IMG/VR virus record: IMGVR_UViG_3300049827_000292
Coordinates: 1-59,853 of that record
Direction: 5' to 3' (one strand)
DNA length: 59,853 nucleotides
Source of the DNA: a virus
The notes under the pieces were generated by a model, which saw nothing but the letters and a program-made list of their open reading frames with translations, was not told where the DNA came from and did not search any database. Made by a program: the position numbers and the translations under genes. This document shows, piece after piece, positions 1-8,731 of the stretch. The first letter of the stretch is position 1. Every line of letters starts with the position of its first letter.

Positions 1-638
1 CCGATGTTGATTCCCATCATGGAGTCCCCAGTTTGCTTCGCGATATTGGCGATGTTATTTCCGAACGTCCAGTCGTTACCATAGGCACTCGACAGCTTGG
101 CTCGCTTCGCGTACTGCAATGAAAACTCATTAAACTGTACGAGCTTTTCAAATTTCTCCAGGCCAAATTGTTTCTGAGCCCTTTTGTACACGTCTAAAGA
201 AGCGGCTCCTGTTTTTTCATTGTACGCTTGAGCTGTGCTACGTATGTTGGCATTGATTAAGCCAGCAAGTTCAGACACCAACTTTACGCTAACCGACATG
301 TCATTGCCGTAGTTAATAGACTGACCAGCCCATACAAATACGAACACTACCTTTTTTCCACGGGGGTAGAAGAACTCGATAGTAATCTGAGTCTCCATGT
401 ACTCCGGCTTTGATATAAACCATTCGTAAACGGCAAAGCCCGGTCCAGTGGGATCCCATTTGAAGCTGGCAGTGGGACCATCACCTTCAGCGGAAAGGTC
501 CACTTGCACATCGTATACTAATGGAGAACCTTCGGGAAAAGCAGGAGCACCCTTTTGTTGTCCGTTATATGCACTAAGATTAATCTCGCCCCAGAAAACG
601 CGGACACGGGGCGATCGCAAGAATCCACCTGCTGACAT
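1..638 (-). CDS. Tail-associated protein, C-terminus cut by window edge
   Basis: An open frame runs from an ATG at 638 to the window edge, giving at least 212 codons without a stop. An AGGT ribosome-binding stretch lies just before the ATG, and the gap to the tape-measure stop is 14 bp, so it is probably co-transcribed with that gene. The N-terminus reads MSAGGFLRSPRVRVFWGEIN and is followed by a beta-rich segment (EYMETQITIEFFYP, KKVVFVFVWAG) and a more helical segment with AKRAKLSSAYGNDWTFGN. I do not recognise the family. Its position directly after the tape measure suggests a distal-tail or baseplate component, by analogy with tailed-phage gene order. That role is inference. Confidence 0.7.
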   Translation of the reverse strand, partial: MSAGGFLRSPRVRVFWGEINLSAYNGQQKGAPAFPEGSPLVYDVQVDLSAEGDGPTASFKWDPTGPGFAVYEWFISKPEYMETQITIEFFYPRGKKVVFVFVWAGQSINYGNDMSVSVKLVSELAGLINANIRSTAQAYNEKTGAASLDVYKRAQKQFGLEKFEKLVQFNEFSLQYAKRAKLSSAYGNDWTFGNNIANIAKQTGDSMMGINI

Positions 639-652
639 AGTTTGCTACCTGA

Positions 653-3600
653 TTATACGAAGAGGCTTGCGGAGCGGGCGTCGGCCACTGCTTCACCTAG
701 TTTCAGGGCAACCAGCGATGCCAGCTCTTCTGGGTCTTGACCGGGTTGCTGATTGATTGTGAACGAGGCGTCGACGATGGTTTGATTTGGGGAGCTTGAG
801 GGTATTGCGCGTAAGCCTCCAAGGTTGGGATCGCCGAGACGGTAGTCTACAAAAGTTCCTCCCAACGTTTTCCCCATTTGGGTTCGAGGGGGTGGCCCTG
901 TGTTGGGTAGGCCCGTGGGGGCTGGCACTGCGACTCCCCCTTGAACCTTCAGTGAACCGCTGCTAAGTAACTGATAGATAGCTGTGACGGTTGTTTGTAA
1001 ACTTGTTTGACCAGTTGTTTTCTTCGTAAGGTCTCTGATCGCTGTGGTTACCTCGGCTGTTTTCTTAATTTGTTCGCCCGCTTTTTTGTCCAGGCTCCCA
1101 ATTGCCGTTGCTGTTTTTGCAGTGGAAGTTGCAATGGCTTGTGTTTGGGCAGGTGAGGATGCGGGTGCGGGTGTAAAGATGGCGGAAGGAGTTGTAGGTT
1201 TCGATGTGCTCGGTTTTTCTGGTGAGCCAGGTTTCCCCCCAGAGAGTAGAGCAATTTGTTCTTTGTAGACTTCGATTTCAGCCTGGGCTCTGGCAATCCC
1301 TTGTTTTGCTCCTTCTGCTTTAGCCGTAACTAAGTCTGCTTGAGATTTTTTTAGACCTGCACTAAGTCCCTGAAGTTGCATTTTCGGGCTTAGCCCTTCG
1401 TACATTGTCCCAAGCTGGGTTTTCAACTCCTGTTGCCGCATGAGCTTTGTTTTTTCCGCTCTTAGTGCATCTGCCTCAGGGCTCTTAGAGCGCCCGGTTG
1501 CCTTCAGATACAGCTCGTATATACCCAACATCCCTAATCGCATATAGTAAAAAGGCATTTCTAAGGCTCTCATTAACCCTGCTAACCAATCGAAATCTTC
1601 ACCCATTCCGAATATTTTGCTGGCGATCCAGGCCAAATCTTTCCCAACTGTCACAAGGAGTTGAGTTAGGGTTCCGAAAGCTCCGGCAAGGTGCTCAAAT
1701 ATGTTAGAGAATCCCATTACGATTGACTCTTGCTGGCCGATCCAGGAACCAATAAATCCTCCAAGAGGCCCCAACAATGCAGTACCAAGAATAGCACCAA
1801 CGATTGGTCCAGCAGCAGCCCCAAGTCCCTGGAAGAGATCGCCGGTCTCAAAAAATCTGACTACGCCCTCAATGATTCCAGTCAGAACCGTAATTGCTCC
1901 GCCAAATTTACCAAGCATTCCTATTGGATTACGCAGACCCGCCATCCCGCCAGCGCCCAGCCTTCCTGGAACACCAGCTAAAAATCCACCGACATTTTTA
2001 GATACAGATACAATCTTAACCGGGGCAGCCTTTACGGCACCGGTAGCAGCTTTTCTCATGCTACCTTTCTGAAGGTCCCCGCCTAGCCAAGATGCGAACC
2101 AATCTAATCCCTTCAGCTTAGTGGGCTTCGGTATAGACGGAGCCCTCTTTGGTCCCCCGATTGCCATGGGGTCGTAACTTCCGAGGGCAATTTGGGGGAA
2201 TTGTTCGTTTTTGATTAACAGGCGATCAAGTACACCCGACGGGGACTTTACGGTTCCTTTGCGAGTAAGAGGTTTCCGAGTTTGAGGGGTTCTGGGTCGA
2301 GCGAGTTCTTGTTTGTCAAATTTGTAAATATTCTCAAAGTCCTCAATGGTGCGCATGCGAGCCAATTGCGCTCCGAATTTGTCTCCGGCAAAGTCCAGCA
2401 AGTCTTCCAGTTTATTAGCGAGAAGCACCGAGAACGAAGATACGAATGCCGGGATTAACAGAGCAGCTGCGGCAATAGCCGTGAACTCCGCCGGCGCAAC
2501 GTTGAAGATGGAAACGATAGCTTTGAAGAGTGCCTTAAAGATATTTTGAATAATGGAGCGGAACGCTTCGGGTCCACCCGCATCATAGAATCCTTTCTTC
2601 AGTCCGGCAGCCAACTTGCTAGTTTCTGCAACCCCCAAAAAGTACTCAATAACAGTAGCAACCTGTTTAAGGACAGTGCCTACCACTGAGCCAATCAGGT
2701 TCCCTAAGCTACCTGCAGCATCAGACTCAAAGAAAGTTTTTAGGATCTTATTGAGAACGTTACCAAGTTCAGCCGAGGGTTTGTTGAGAACATCCGACTG
2801 AATCATCTTGAAGTCAGCTTCAGAGAAGGCTCCGAATTCTGTAAGGAAATTCGAGATGGCCAACAACCCTGCCCGTGCCCGCTTCGTCTTGGCGATATCT
2901 TTATTCTGTTTCGCAAGGGGCTCCAACCCTGCTAAATAGTTTTCGAAAGTTTGCAGAAACTCCCCACTTATGTGGCGAGCATCCACAAGCAATTTACCGA
3001 TGTTCTTAAGGGGATCAAAGATTTGAGGGAGGAGGTCTACGAGCGGGTATAGGGCAATCGAAATGTTGGCAAAGATGTCCCGCAGCATGTCGAACAGCGA
3101 GAGGGAAACATCCACTGCTCCCTTAAAATCTGTGACGTTACCTTTTTCGTCGAGGTAACGACCATAGGAATCCATCTTTTTGCCCATTCCTTCGATCTTA
3201 CGACCTAGGCCGAACAAACCAGTCTCAGGACCTATGAAAGCAGTTCGGAATGCTTCCATGATGCCGGCAGACGAACGTTCGAATGCCCGAATCATTTCAG
3301 GAGGCAATACCTCCTCAAAGAACTTGTCAAAGACGCGAGCACGGTCCACAGTGCCCTTCATCGTTGCATTGATCTTCGGAATGAACCGCTCCAGCGCATC
3401 CATGATTTTGGGATCACGGAAGATCGCAGCATAACGCTGGAATTGACCCATGGTCACTTCGTCTTCGTTATACATGCGCTCCATGAGCTGAGGGAGACCG
3501 TAAGCGCCCATGACACCACGAGCACCTGCTCCCCCATCACCGAGTCCGGCCAAAACTCCTTGGGTGGCCATATTGCCGATAATTTGTGTATAAGCTTCCT

Positions 3601-4573
3601 TTTGTGTTTCTACGACTCGCCCCGCTCCTTCCTTGGCGGCAAGTTCCTGGGCATACGCAATGGCTTTGGCGGGATCCATAGCGATCATCCGAGCCGCAGT
3701 ATCGCTCATTCTTTTACCAACTTCGATGTATTGCTGAGTATCCCCAGGCAGCGCCGCAGCAATTTCGGCCATATACTTATTCGTGGCCTGCGTTAAATCC
3801 ATCGAGTCTTGAAAAGACCTAACGATTGGATTTTCCTTCTGACGTTTTGCTACAGAGAGTAATCCCCCTGCCGCGGAAATATCTGACAGTTCATCTTTAA
3901 CACGTTCCTGCAAAGCTCCTGCAAACATTTGGAAAGGTTTCACCATGAAACCCACTCCAATTTGGAATCCTTGCACAATGGACCCCGTTATGGTGCTGCC
4001 CAAGGTATAGCCAAGAGTCTGACCGAAGGCAAAGGTAGCGTCACGAGAAACACCCCAACGGTTCTTTCCACGGTCCCCTCCGCCAGAGGGCATGTAAGGA
4101 ACACGTGGACCGCCTCCGCCTCCGCCTCCGCCTCCTCCACCACCACCGCCACCAGCACGGGGGATTCTGCGGCCTAACTGCACTCCTCGACTGGCTGTCG
4201 CCAGTTCCCGTGTCTGCCGGGTGGCTTGGTCTAAAAACTGAAGGTATGGGTTATTTTTCTTGGCTATGCGCTTCCCGCCAGCCATGTGCATGTTGGCGCT
4301 AACTACCTTCCCAACTTCCCGACGATATTCCCTTAGTACGGGTAGGCTATTGCGCATCTCATTGCGCAGGCTGACGACTTGCTCGTTTAGTTTCACATGG
4401 GCGCCGATAACCTTGCCCATGGATTTGGTTAGGTCGTTGAACCCACCGCGACGGGCGCCAAATGTGCCAAGGTTCCGCTTCAGCGAATCGATGCTGTTGT
4501 TGATTCTTTCCAGGGAAGGCGTGATACCATCCCTAAATTCACCAATAAGTACGAAAGTTCTATCCTCAGCCAT
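653..4573 (-). CDS. Tail tape-measure protein
   Basis: The product has 1306 residues, which is typical of tape measures that fix tail length and later help DNA cross the envelope. It begins MAEDRTFVLIGEFRDGITPS, is helical and coiled for about 130 residues, then has a 15-residue glycine run (about residues 141-160 region) and a long middle with several hydrophobic, glycine/alanine-rich stretches (for example FGQTLGYTLGSTITGSI and GAAAGPIVGAILGTALLGPLGGF). The C-terminus is alanine/threonine-rich. The start ATG at 4573 has GAAGG eight bases upstream and a GGGTAAAACC motif 24 bp upstream. At the usual 0.15 nm per residue the tail would be near 190-200 nm; this is an estimate. No split or frameshifted chaperone gene is visible upstream. 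Family assignment rests on length, composition and context. Confidence 0.85.
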   Translation of the reverse strand: MAEDRTFVLIGEFRDGITPSLERINNSIDSLKRNLGTFGARRGGFNDLTKSMGKVIGAHVKLNEQVVSLRNEMRNSLPVLREYRREVGKVVSANMHMAGGKRIAKKNNPYLQFLDQATRQTRELATASRGVQLGRRIPRAGGGGGGGGGGGGGGGPRVPYMPSGGGDRGKNRWGVSRDATFAFGQTLGYTLGSTITGSIVQGFQIGVGFMVKPFQMFAGALQERVKDELSDISAAGGLLSVAKRQKENPIVRSFQDSMDLTQATNKYMAEIAAALPGDTQQYIEVGKRMSDTAARMIAMDPAKAIAYAQELAAKEGAGRVVETQKEAYTQIIGNMATQGVLAGLGDGGAGARGVMGAYGLPQLMERMYNEDEVTMGQFQRYAAIFRDPKIMDALERFIPKINATMKGTVDRARVFDKFFEEVLPPEMIRAFERSSAGIMEAFRTAFIGPETGLFGLGRKIEGMGKKMDSYGRYLDEKGNVTDFKGAVDVSLSLFDMLRDIFANISIALYPLVDLLPQIFDPLKNIGKLLVDARHISGEFLQTFENYLAGLEPLAKQNKDIAKTKRARAGLLAISNFLTEFGAFSEADFKMIQSDVLNKPSAELGNVLNKILKTFFESDAAGSLGNLIGSVVGTVLKQVATVIEYFLGVAETSKLAAGLKKGFYDAGGPEAFRSIIQNIFKALFKAIVSIFNVAPAEFTAIAAAALLIPAFVSSFSVLLANKLEDLLDFAGDKFGAQLARMRTIEDFENIYKFDKQELARPRTPQTRKPLTRKGTVKSPSGVLDRLLIKNEQFPQIALGSYDPMAIGGPKRAPSIPKPTKLKGLDWFASWLGGDLQKGSMRKAATGAVKAAPVKIVSVSKNVGGFLAGVPGRLGAGGMAGLRNPIGMLGKFGGAITVLTGIIEGVVRFFETGDLFQGLGAAAGPIVGAILGTALLGPLGGFIGSWIGQQESIVMGFSNIFEHLAGAFGTLTQLLVTVGKDLAWIASKIFGMGEDFDWLAGLMRALEMPFYYMRLGMLGIYELYLKATGRSKSPEADALRAEKTKLMRQQELKTQLGTMYEGLSPKMQLQGLSAGLKKSQADLVTAKAEGAKQGIARAQAEIEVYKEQIALLSGGKPGSPEKPSTSKPTTPSAIFTPAPASSPAQTQAIATSTAKTATAIGSLDKKAGEQIKKTAEVTTAIRDLTKKTTGQTSLQTTVTAIYQLLSSGSLKVQGGVAVPAPTGLPNTGPPPRTQMGKTLGGTFVDYRLGDPNLGGLRAIPSSSPNQTIVDASFTINQQPGQDPEELASLVALKLGEAVADARSASLFV
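4109..4153 (-). repeat. Poly-glycine codon run in the tape measure
   Basis: Fifteen consecutive glycine codons (GGT, GGC and GGA mixed, with a GGA-GGC alternation) form a low-complexity linker between the N-terminal helical part and the rest of the tape measure. The alternating codons make replication slippage in steps of 3 or 6 bp plausible. Confidence 0.95.
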
Positions 4574-4596
4574 CCTTCGGTATAACCTTTGTAAGA

Positions 4597-4606
4597 GGTT
4601 TTACCC
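4597..4606 (-). promoter_or_regulatory. GGGTAAAACC motif upstream of the tape-measure gene
   Basis: Exact copy of the recurring intergenic decamer, in the sense orientation of the gene starting at 4573 and 23 nt from its ATG. Interpreted as a phage promoter element because of its repeated position; not experimentally supported here. Confidence 0.6.
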
Positions 4607-4613
4607 TCCTGCG

Positions 4614-6227
4614 TTACGGGATACGGTCGCCAACTTGATACCGCCTCAGGGTTGGTAAGGGCTGCCGCCCCAAGGTTGGGTTATCCGCCGTTCCTTTTGG
4701 TTTCGAGCTTGGGGTTCCCGCGCCCTCCTTCGGCTTCGTCGTCCCCACCCCCTGGTTAGCACGTTCAGCAGCAGAAGCGGTAGAGGTGGCAGAAGAGGTA
4801 GCGTTGGACGTGGCACCTGAAGTCGCTGTTGTCCCAGCTTGTTCTTTAACTTTGGCCAGCAAACCCGACTTAGCGCCTGCAGTGGTTGCACTGGCTTGAT
4901 CTCTCCCGGAGTTAACTTGGTATGCCGGAACTTGCGTTAGAGATATGTCGACATACGCGCGAGTTGCATTTCCTTTCAGGTCGCGCATTGTCTCCTTGAT
5001 TTTCACGTCTTTAATTATGTAATAAGCTTCGGACCCGCCATAACTTTTCTCACTTGCCCAAACTTGATAAACAGGAACTGACACGAACCCGTCTGAAGAA
5101 TTAAGCTTGTAATTCATCAGCTTTTCAAGAGCCGCAATTTTTCCTTCCAGAGAAACCCCACGGACAAAACCCTCCACTAAAGCATTGCCCAGAGTTAAAT
5201 CGCGCATGCCTTTTGTGCCTGCAACCACCGGCGGATTATTGGTTCCAAATATATCCACACGGTTGGAGGCGTTTGCCACATCCCATTCAATGTTCTCAGG
5301 TGCGGTGATGAAGGACCAAGACCCAAAATAACCCGCTGCGGGTAGAGGCTCTAGACCTTGGCCGTCCGTAGCGTTTAGAGTATCATTAAGAGCGGTAAGT
5401 TCTTCAGTATTGAGTTTGGCAATTTCCGCCTCAGAGGTGGGAGTACCTTTTGACATGAAACGAAGAATCGCTCTATCGTAGTCCGTAGTCCCCGAGGTTC
5501 CTTGCGCCATTTTTTCGGCTTTAGCGGCATTAGCGGTGGCTCCGGCGGAAGATGTCACGGACCCTGAATCCCCTGCCACTTGCGTGACGGCTGCGGTTGT
5601 AGCAGTTTTGGGGTCATTAGCTGCTTGACTGTCCCCGAATGCTTGTGGCCCCTGGTTGGCAGGTTGCAGAGAGAAGACAATATCCGTTAAGGTGTAAGCT
5701 CCCCCATCATTATAAACCGCCGGAACTTCTCCAATGCCGTCTGCCCCGGGGAACATCTTATAGTTAGTCGCATTGCCGGTGCCGGGAGTGGTGGCCCCCG
5801 TAATGGCATTTGTGATTCCGTTAAATGTCTGGTTGACTAAGGAAGTGCCAATGTTAGACAGAATCGGGCCGAAAGGCCCTGCTGACTTCAAACTGTTATT
5901 AATACTTTGGTTTATCCCGGCCGCAACGGCTCCTGTCACATAGGGGGTGATGGTCGACGCTAAAATGTTAGCACCGGAGGTCAAACTCAAACCCTGAGGG
6001 CCAACAACATTCGTCCCTAGCGCTGAATTCAAAGCAATGTTAACTGCGGACCCTGCGAGTGCGCCACCAAGTGCCTGGCCCGCAGACCCAAAAAACGACT
6101 GGCCAGATCCTTGCCAGACTTGGCCAAGTGCTTGGGGGACGCCGTTTGATGCCGTTTGCGTGGCCAACTGCGTGATGAAGGAAGGGGTGATGCCTACCGT
6201 GGCTAATACGCCGCCTTGGGATGCCAT
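4614..6227 (-). CDS. Probable tail or baseplate structural protein
   Basis: The product has 537 residues and lies immediately upstream of the tape measure in transcription order. Residues 1-150 are Ala/Gly/Ser/Thr-rich with almost no charge (for example QALGGALAGSAVNIALNSAL), which suggests a low-complexity or membrane-active segment. A mixed alpha/beta domain follows at about 300-450 (YFGSWSFITAPENIEWDVAN, then VPVYQVWASEKSYGGSEAYY and YVDISLTQVPAYQVN). Its layout resembles tube-associated baseplate proteins of contractile systems, but I cannot confirm a family. The C-terminal 80 residues are disordered (Thr/Ser/Ala, then Lys/Pro). A strong AGGAGGT site precedes the ATG. Role assigned by context and composition only. 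Confidence 0.65.
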   Translation of the reverse strand: MASQGGVLATVGITPSFITQLATQTASNGVPQALGQVWQGSGQSFFGSAGQALGGALAGSAVNIALNSALGTNVVGPQGLSLTSGANILASTITPYVTGAVAAGINQSINNSLKSAGPFGPILSNIGTSLVNQTFNGITNAITGATTPGTGNATNYKMFPGADGIGEVPAVYNDGGAYTLTDIVFSLQPANQGPQAFGDSQAANDPKTATTAAVTQVAGDSGSVTSSAGATANAAKAEKMAQGTSGTTDYDRAILRFMSKGTPTSEAEIAKLNTEELTALNDTLNATDGQGLEPLPAAGYFGSWSFITAPENIEWDVANASNRVDIFGTNNPPVVAGTKGMRDLTLGNALVEGFVRGVSLEGKIAALEKLMNYKLNSSDGFVSVPVYQVWASEKSYGGSEAYYIIKDVKIKETMRDLKGNATRAYVDISLTQVPAYQVNSGRDQASATTAGAKSGLLAKVKEQAGTTATSGATSNATSSATSTASAAERANQGVGTTKPKEGAGTPSSKPKGTADNPTLGRQPLPTLRRYQVGDRIP

Positions 6228-6237
6228 ATGCTACCTC

Positions 6238-6894
6238 CTATTTCCAGCCACGATGGCGAACACGTCTCGTGTAGTCATTCTTATTACTATCGTCTTCGTC
6301 ATGAAGCGGGGGTAGTTTATCTAAGTCATTCCAGTGCATTCGGTATGTGCAAATCCAGCCATCTTCAGCTGGGGCTATCTCGAACACAAATTTATTCCCA
6401 TCGTGCATGAAGGTTCCCGCAAAGGTGCCGTCGTCTTCCTGCAAGAAGTTGTTCTTAGGGCTGGCGAAATAGCCTTTTTCACTACGTATTGTTGAGACCT
6501 TGTCGCCGAACACACTCGATATAACCTTGCTAAGAACCTGCTCTACTTTTTCAGCTGTCCCCAAGTTGTCTTCTACGAAGTCAAACTCAGAGGCATCTTC
6601 ATCATAAACATGAAGGAGCTCCTCCATGGAAACTCCTTCAATGTCTCCTACGTCAGGCCAGTCACCTGGATTGACCTTGCCCAGCATTTCGATAGCTTCG
6701 TCAATTTCAAAATCTTCGAGCTCAGAATAATCCTCCACTAAAGGGAGGCAACCAACCAGAGAGATATCCCCATCATTGTAAACATGGTCAAGATACCCAG
6801 CATAATCCGCAGGGATCCGAGAAGGATCCCCCTCGCTTGCCTGCCAAAGGAGGCGAGCCATGCCGAGATATTTTGCCTGGTACGCTGCGTCCAC
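6238..6894 (-). CDS. Uncharacterised acidic phage protein
   Basis: The product has 218 residues, is strongly acidic, and starts with GTG at 6894, with AAGG about 8 nt upstream. The N-terminal third is helical (YQAKYLGMARLLWQASEGDP). The middle is very rich in Asp and Glu (YSELEDFEIDEAIEMLG; VYDEDASEFDFVEDN). The last 60 residues look like a small beta domain ending in basic residues (RRVRHRGWK). The gene lies between the HNH gene and the tail gene cluster, 10 bp from the next start, and a GGGTAAAACC motif sits 20 nt upstream of the start. No family recognised. Confidence 0.7.
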   Translation of the reverse strand: MDAAYQAKYLGMARLLWQASEGDPSRIPADYAGYLDHVYNDGDISLVGCLPLVEDYSELEDFEIDEAIEMLGKVNPGDWPDVGDIEGVSMEELLHVYDEDASEFDFVEDNLGTAEKVEQVLSKVISSVFGDKVSTIRSEKGYFASPKNNFLQEDDGTFAGTFMHDGNKFVFEIAPAEDGWICTYRMHWNDLDKLPPLHDEDDSNKNDYTRRVRHRGWK

Positions 6895-6914
6895 ATTTGA
6901 ACCTTAGTCTGATT

Positions 6915-6924
6915 GGTTTTACCC
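6915..6924 (-). promoter_or_regulatory. GGGTAAAACC motif upstream of the 6894 gene
   Basis: Exact copy of the recurring decamer in the 37-bp gap between the HNH gene stop (6932) and the next start (6894), sense orientation. Confidence 0.6.
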
Positions 6925-6931
6925 TGTGTTT

Positions 6932-7483
6932 CTAATCGCTCTTTACTCTTCTGCGGTTCTCCTTGCCGTGCGGTAAGCCCCGCGCCTTTTGTCTTCGAGC
7001 TAACGGACCGGCCTGCAATATACCAAGCTCAGGGTGATCCGGATCTTCCCAGTAGGTTGAATTGGTTTTTCTGGCTCCTACTCCCTTGAATTCAGGTGCA
7101 TGACAACCCGTCTTTTGTTCAAAAGTGGATCTACCGCCTTTTACTTCTGCTTCCTTCTTTTTGTCCGGGTCAAGCCCAAATATTCCAAACTTTCTTTCGT
7201 AAGAGATGGGGCCAACACGGGATTTCTTACCTCCTACCCTACCTCCCTGCACAGCATGAGGGATTAGGCTGTTAAATCCGTCTTCAGCATGCCAGACGCC
7301 CATATGAAACCAAGCGCTACAGACGTACAAATTACTGGGATCATTTGTACCCCCGCGAGAAACGGGTATTCTGTGATGAACGTGCATTCCCTGCATCTGT
7401 TCATCCGTAAGTCCCCAGTTCTCCTGAGCTATTTTCCTGTACGGTCTAAAATCCACCTTCACGATGGAGACTTCTTTATTCAT
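6932..7483 (-). CDS. HNH homing-type endonuclease
   Basis: A 183-residue product is read from ATG 7483; GTG 7534 or TTG 7537 would extend it by 17-18 residues. The N-terminal part carries an HNH-like core, MHVHHRIPVSRGGTNDPSNL followed by YVCSAWFHMGVWH. The HH...N...H layout is expected for the metal-binding beta-beta-alpha fold. The C-terminal half has spaced basic patches (GGKKSRVGP, VKGGRSTFEQKTGCHAP, KGVGARKTNSTYW) like the modular DNA-binding repeats of phage homing nucleases. It sits between the 5' nuclease gene and an unknown gene and does not interrupt a visible coding frame. Nuclease family well supported; target unknown. Confidence 0.8.
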   Translation of the reverse strand: MNKEVSIVKVDFRPYRKIAQENWGLTDEQMQGMHVHHRIPVSRGGTNDPSNLYVCSAWFHMGVWHAEDGFNSLIPHAVQGGRVGGKKSRVGPISYERKFGIFGLDPDKKKEAEVKGGRSTFEQKTGCHAPEFKGVGARKTNSTYWEDPDHPELGILQAGPLARRQKARGLPHGKENRRRVKSD

Positions 7484-7547
7484 TCTAAACTTTGCGAGGG
7501 TTTGGGGAGGTGAGAACCCTCGCGAGGAAATCACCAACCCCTTAAAG

Positions 7548-8516
7548 TTATACCCTAATTGGTACTTCTAGAGAGATTTTTGCAAATTGGCGGATAGTCT
7601 GCTCGTAATGGTCATGCCTTGTTGTGGGCTCAGGATTATTCATCGACTCAATAAACTCCTCGGTCCAGAGCAACTCATCAATGTTCCACTTCGGGTGCGG
7701 GTAAATTAGGTCGTACAACTCCACGGGCGATCCCTTGACGGCATTGTCGCCCATGTCACCTTGGATCGACTTGTGCACAGCCATCTCCGAGGGGTGCTTG
7801 AGTTTCACTTTCATCTTGTATTCGACCCACTCAAGGACTCCTTCTTCCTTTTGAAGTTGCTCTTGGATCCGCTCGTTTGGGCGGCACCAGCGTGAGTTCG
7901 AGAAGTAGATTTTATTCTCATCGTCAATCAGTTGTGCCCAATCTCTGTCACAAGTGTGCAGAAGGATTTGTCTGCGGTGGATCACCGAATCTTTTTCAGA
8001 AGTTCGACTGAGTCGAGCAATTGATCCCGAAAGGTCGTCAGCCTCGTACCCAAGCTGCCAGTACCACGGGAAGAATTTTTGACAATAGTCTTTACCGATG
8101 TTGTAAACAAACCAGAAAGACTCTGTCTTAGCGCCACGTGTTCCCTTATAGTTGGTCCGTAAGGAGTCCTTATCAACTCCTTGCTGTTCCGCATAGTCAG
8201 CCCAAGCTTGTTGAACTTGTTCAGACTCGCGCATAAATTCGTCGCGCCAGTAATTAGAAGTTTCCGGATCACGGTAGTCAGCAACTAAGATTGTGCGATA
8301 GGAGTTTCTAGGGAGAAACTGAGGGCCTCGGTTTACGTAAAGAGCCCAGACACCTTTAACCAGTTTGGCTTCAACTTCCTTAGAGAAAGAGCCTTCGATT
8401 TTAGAGACATACCAGTTCAATATATCGTGAACCATGACATTGTAGTCAATAACCCAGAGAGCGCTGGGATTGGTATTTATCTCGATTATGTTTTCAAACT
8501 TAGGACGTTCCATCAT
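7548..8516 (-). CDS. FEN/PIN-type 5'-3' exonuclease (RNase H-like flap nuclease)
   Basis: A 322-residue product is read from the ATG at 8516, which overlaps the upstream TGA as ATGA; an in-frame ORF extends to 8540 but the overlap fixes the start. The order of motifs matches T4 RNase H and T5 flap endonuclease: an early Asp (WVIDYNVMVHDIL), YKGTRGAK as the arch-side basic motif, GYEADDLSGSIARL with the acidic pair, LLHTCDRDWAQLIDD, and KSIQGDMGDNAVKGSP with the Gly-Asp-x-x-Asp-Asn helix-hairpin region. Expected to remove RNA primers and 5' flaps during phage replication. It is part of a tightly coupled block with the DUF551-like, 2OG oxygenase and ThyX genes. Confidence 0.85.
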   Translation of the reverse strand: MMERPKFENIIEINTNPSALWVIDYNVMVHDILNWYVSKIEGSFSKEVEAKLVKGVWALYVNRGPQFLPRNSYRTILVADYRDPETSNYWRDEFMRESEQVQQAWADYAEQQGVDKDSLRTNYKGTRGAKTESFWFVYNIGKDYCQKFFPWYWQLGYEADDLSGSIARLSRTSEKDSVIHRRQILLHTCDRDWAQLIDDENKIYFSNSRWCRPNERIQEQLQKEEGVLEWVEYKMKVKLKHPSEMAVHKSIQGDMGDNAVKGSPVELYDLIYPHPKWNIDELLWTEEFIESMNNPEPTTRHDHYEQTIRQFAKISLEVPIRV

Positions 8517-8731
8517 TGGGGCATTTGAATATCGAGCCAATACTCAGGCTCAGAGTCAGGGGTGTAACCGAAGAGGGGTTCCCATTCCCCTCGCTGGAAA
8601 CTCCAAATGTCAGGGTCTCCAATGCCTCCGTCCTCCCTACGGAAAACAACCATGTAGTCCCCGTCTTTTGACGGGTAATCAGCCATAATCTTCCAGTGAC
8701 CGGTAATGGATTGACGATTAGCGGTAATCAT
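8513..8731 (-). CDS. Small DUF551-like protein
   Basis: The product has 72 residues and is read from an ATG that overlaps the upstream TGA (ATGA at 8728-8731); its own stop overlaps the next gene in the same way. The core DGDYMVVFRRED...PDIW then WEPLFG...EPEYWLDIQMPQ resembles the DUF551 pattern, in which a short beta domain ends in a W-x-x-(I/M)-P motif. Such proteins are common in phages and have no established function. Assignment is by pattern memory and moderate. Confidence 0.6.
   Translation of the reverse strand: MITANRQSITGHWKIMADYPSKDGDYMVVFRREDGGIGDPDIWSFQRGEWEPLFGYTPDSEPEYWLDIQMPQ

Noticed and set aside
7484-7537. TTG/GTG start for the HNH gene at 7534-7537
   Set aside because: The extension is not required for the HNH core and lacks a clear ribosome-binding site; ATG 7483 is preferred, though a degenerate GGGTATAAC near 7552 leaves the longer form possible.
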